A DNA stretch of 64,000 nucleotides, taken from Deltaproteobacteria bacterium (GTDB taxonomy: Bacteria; Myxococcota_A; Polyangia; Polyangiales; Houyiibacteriaceae). Where the stretch lies: the NCBI GenBank assembly GCA_017644045.1, contig JAEPMI010000007.1, positions 62,001 through 126,000 on the forward strand, written 5' to 3'. Both the position numbers and the translations under genes were made by a program. Shown one piece after another: positions 63,343 to 64,000 of the stretch. Below the pieces are notes generated by a model, which searched no databases, had not been told where the DNA came from, and was given only the letters and a program-made list of their open reading frames with translations. The number at the start of each line of letters is the position of its first letter. The stretch's first letter is position 1.

Positions 63343-64000
63343 TCAGGGGAGCTGTCGGTAGCGGTCCCGCAGCTCGGTCTGCCGCGACGTGAGCGGCTGG
63401 GGCTCCCCACCGATGACGATGTGAAGGGGTCGCGTGCTCATCTCGAAGGGATCGCCGCTCCAGACGACCAGGTCGGCGCGAGCGCCACTCGCGAGCGTGT
63501 GAGGGGGTGTCCCCCGCTCTCGGGGCCCAAAGCGCGCTGCGGGGGTCTGAGTCACCGCCTGCAGTGCGACCTCGGCCGGGAGCCCGAAGCGCACGGCGTT
63601 GCCGGCTTCCTGCCGGAGGTTGCGCAGGTCGTGGGCGCCGCTGGTGGCGAGGATGAGGGTCACCCCCGCGTCGTGCAGGAGCTTGGCGTTGTCATACCGG
63701 CTCCCCAACCGGCGAAAGGTGCTGGGGAGGTTCGTCAGGGGCTGGACGATCACCGGGACCTCGGCAGCGGCGATGGCCTGCGCCACGCGCCAGCCCTCCT
63801 CCGCGCCACTCAGGATGAGGTCGAGACCGAACTCCTCGGCGATGGCGAGCACGCGCAGGATGTCGGCCGCGCGGCTCACGCTCACCACGACGGGGACGTC
63901 GCCGGCCAGCGCCGGCTGCAGCCGCTCGAGATCGAGTCGGCTCACGCGCATCTCGCGCAGGCCGCGGCGATCGTAGGCGCGCCGCTGCGTGCCGTAGAGC
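63343..64000 (-). CDS. Amidohydrolase family protein (C-terminal part, 5' end outside window)
   Basis: About 218 codons are visible; the frame is open to base 64000. RYDNAKLLHDAGVTLILATSGAHD is the barrel strand with the conserved Asp-region of imidazolonepropionase-like amidohydrolases, and SGARADLVVWSGDPFE with PLHIVIGGEPQ is the C-terminal beta-sandwich signature. The metal-binding N-terminal His pair lies outside. It could be a secreted amidohydrolase, as is common in myxobacteria; the substrate is unknown. Confidence 0.85.
   Translation of the reverse strand, partial: LYGTQRRAYDRRGLREMRVSRLDLERLQPALAGDVPVVVSVSRAADILRVLAIAEEFGLDLILSGAEEGWRVAQAIAAAEVPVIVQPLTNLPSTFRRLGSRYDNAKLLHDAGVTLILATSGAHDLRNLRQEAGNAVRFGLPAEVALQAVTQTPAARFGPRERGTPPHTLASGARADLVVWSGDPFEMSTRPLHIVIGGEPQPLTSRQTELRDRYRQLP

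Overview
The window is GC-rich throughout and tightly packed with genes. It most likely comes from a myxobacterium (Myxococcota, probably the Polyangiales/Sandaracinus side). This rests on two secreted proteases with MYXO-CTERM-like tails (Cys cluster, hydrophobic stretch, Arg run), a protein with an AgmX/PglI-type C-terminal domain in a gliding-type TPR operon, an HmuY-like lipoprotein beside a metalloprotease, and many NtrC-type regulators. The genus is an inference. I see no rRNA, tRNA, CRISPR array, insertion sequence or prophage.

Region 1 (about 343-31923) is a surface polysaccharide island. It holds asnB, four GT4-type or related glycosyltransferase and methyltransferase genes on the left arm, and then a nine-gene minus-strand operon (16133 down to 6501). 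That operon runs: glycosyltransferase, nucleotidyltransferase-kinase fusion, P-loop kinase, methyltransferase, thiamine-diphosphate E1 alpha, E1 beta, a lipoyl/E3-binding/PglD-like acyltransferase fusion, MBOAT and SGNH protein. Most of its junctions overlap by 1-4 bases. A divergent plus-strand operon (16360-26551) makes nucleotide sugars (UDP-sugar dehydrogenase, 4-epimerase, DegT aminotransferase, WbpM/PglF-type dehydratase) and polymerises them (Wzy/ligase-like protein, Wzc-like kinase). A minus-strand block (31923 down to 27988) carries a coiled-coil secreted protein, an outer-membrane barrel, a Wza-like export protein and a Wzx flippase. A glycine-rich lipoprotein sits between the last two blocks.

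The most interesting part of region 1 is the E1 alpha/E1 beta/lipoyl-acyltransferase trio. Together with the PglF-like and PglE-like enzymes it looks like a bacillosamine-type pathway in which the acyl group may reach the sugar from a 2-oxo acid on a lipoyl arm instead of from acyl-CoA. This is an inference from domain content.

Region 2 (about 32159-45794) is a cell-envelope operon resembling the Glt/Nfs machinery of Myxococcus: a secreted coiled-coil protein, a GltC-like TPR protein, a 1337-residue TPR protein, a TPR lipoprotein, a small periplasmic protein, a TolQ-like protein and a GltG-like FHA/TonB-C protein. It is divergent from an ECF sigma factor and an anti-sigma/TPR membrane protein.

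Region 3 (about 45929-55995) is housekeeping and regulation: a STAS-like protein, aspartate kinase, two NtrC-family activators, a stand-alone receiver, an MshEN-domain protein, an HD phosphohydrolase and several small unknowns.

Region 4 (about 55995-64000) has an M1 aminopeptidase lipoprotein. Next comes a probable iron/haem acquisition patch: an S8 protease divergent from an HmuY-like lipoprotein and a metalloprotease, plus two small genes. Two matching Fur-like operators lie over near-identical promoters. The window ends inside an amidohydrolase gene.
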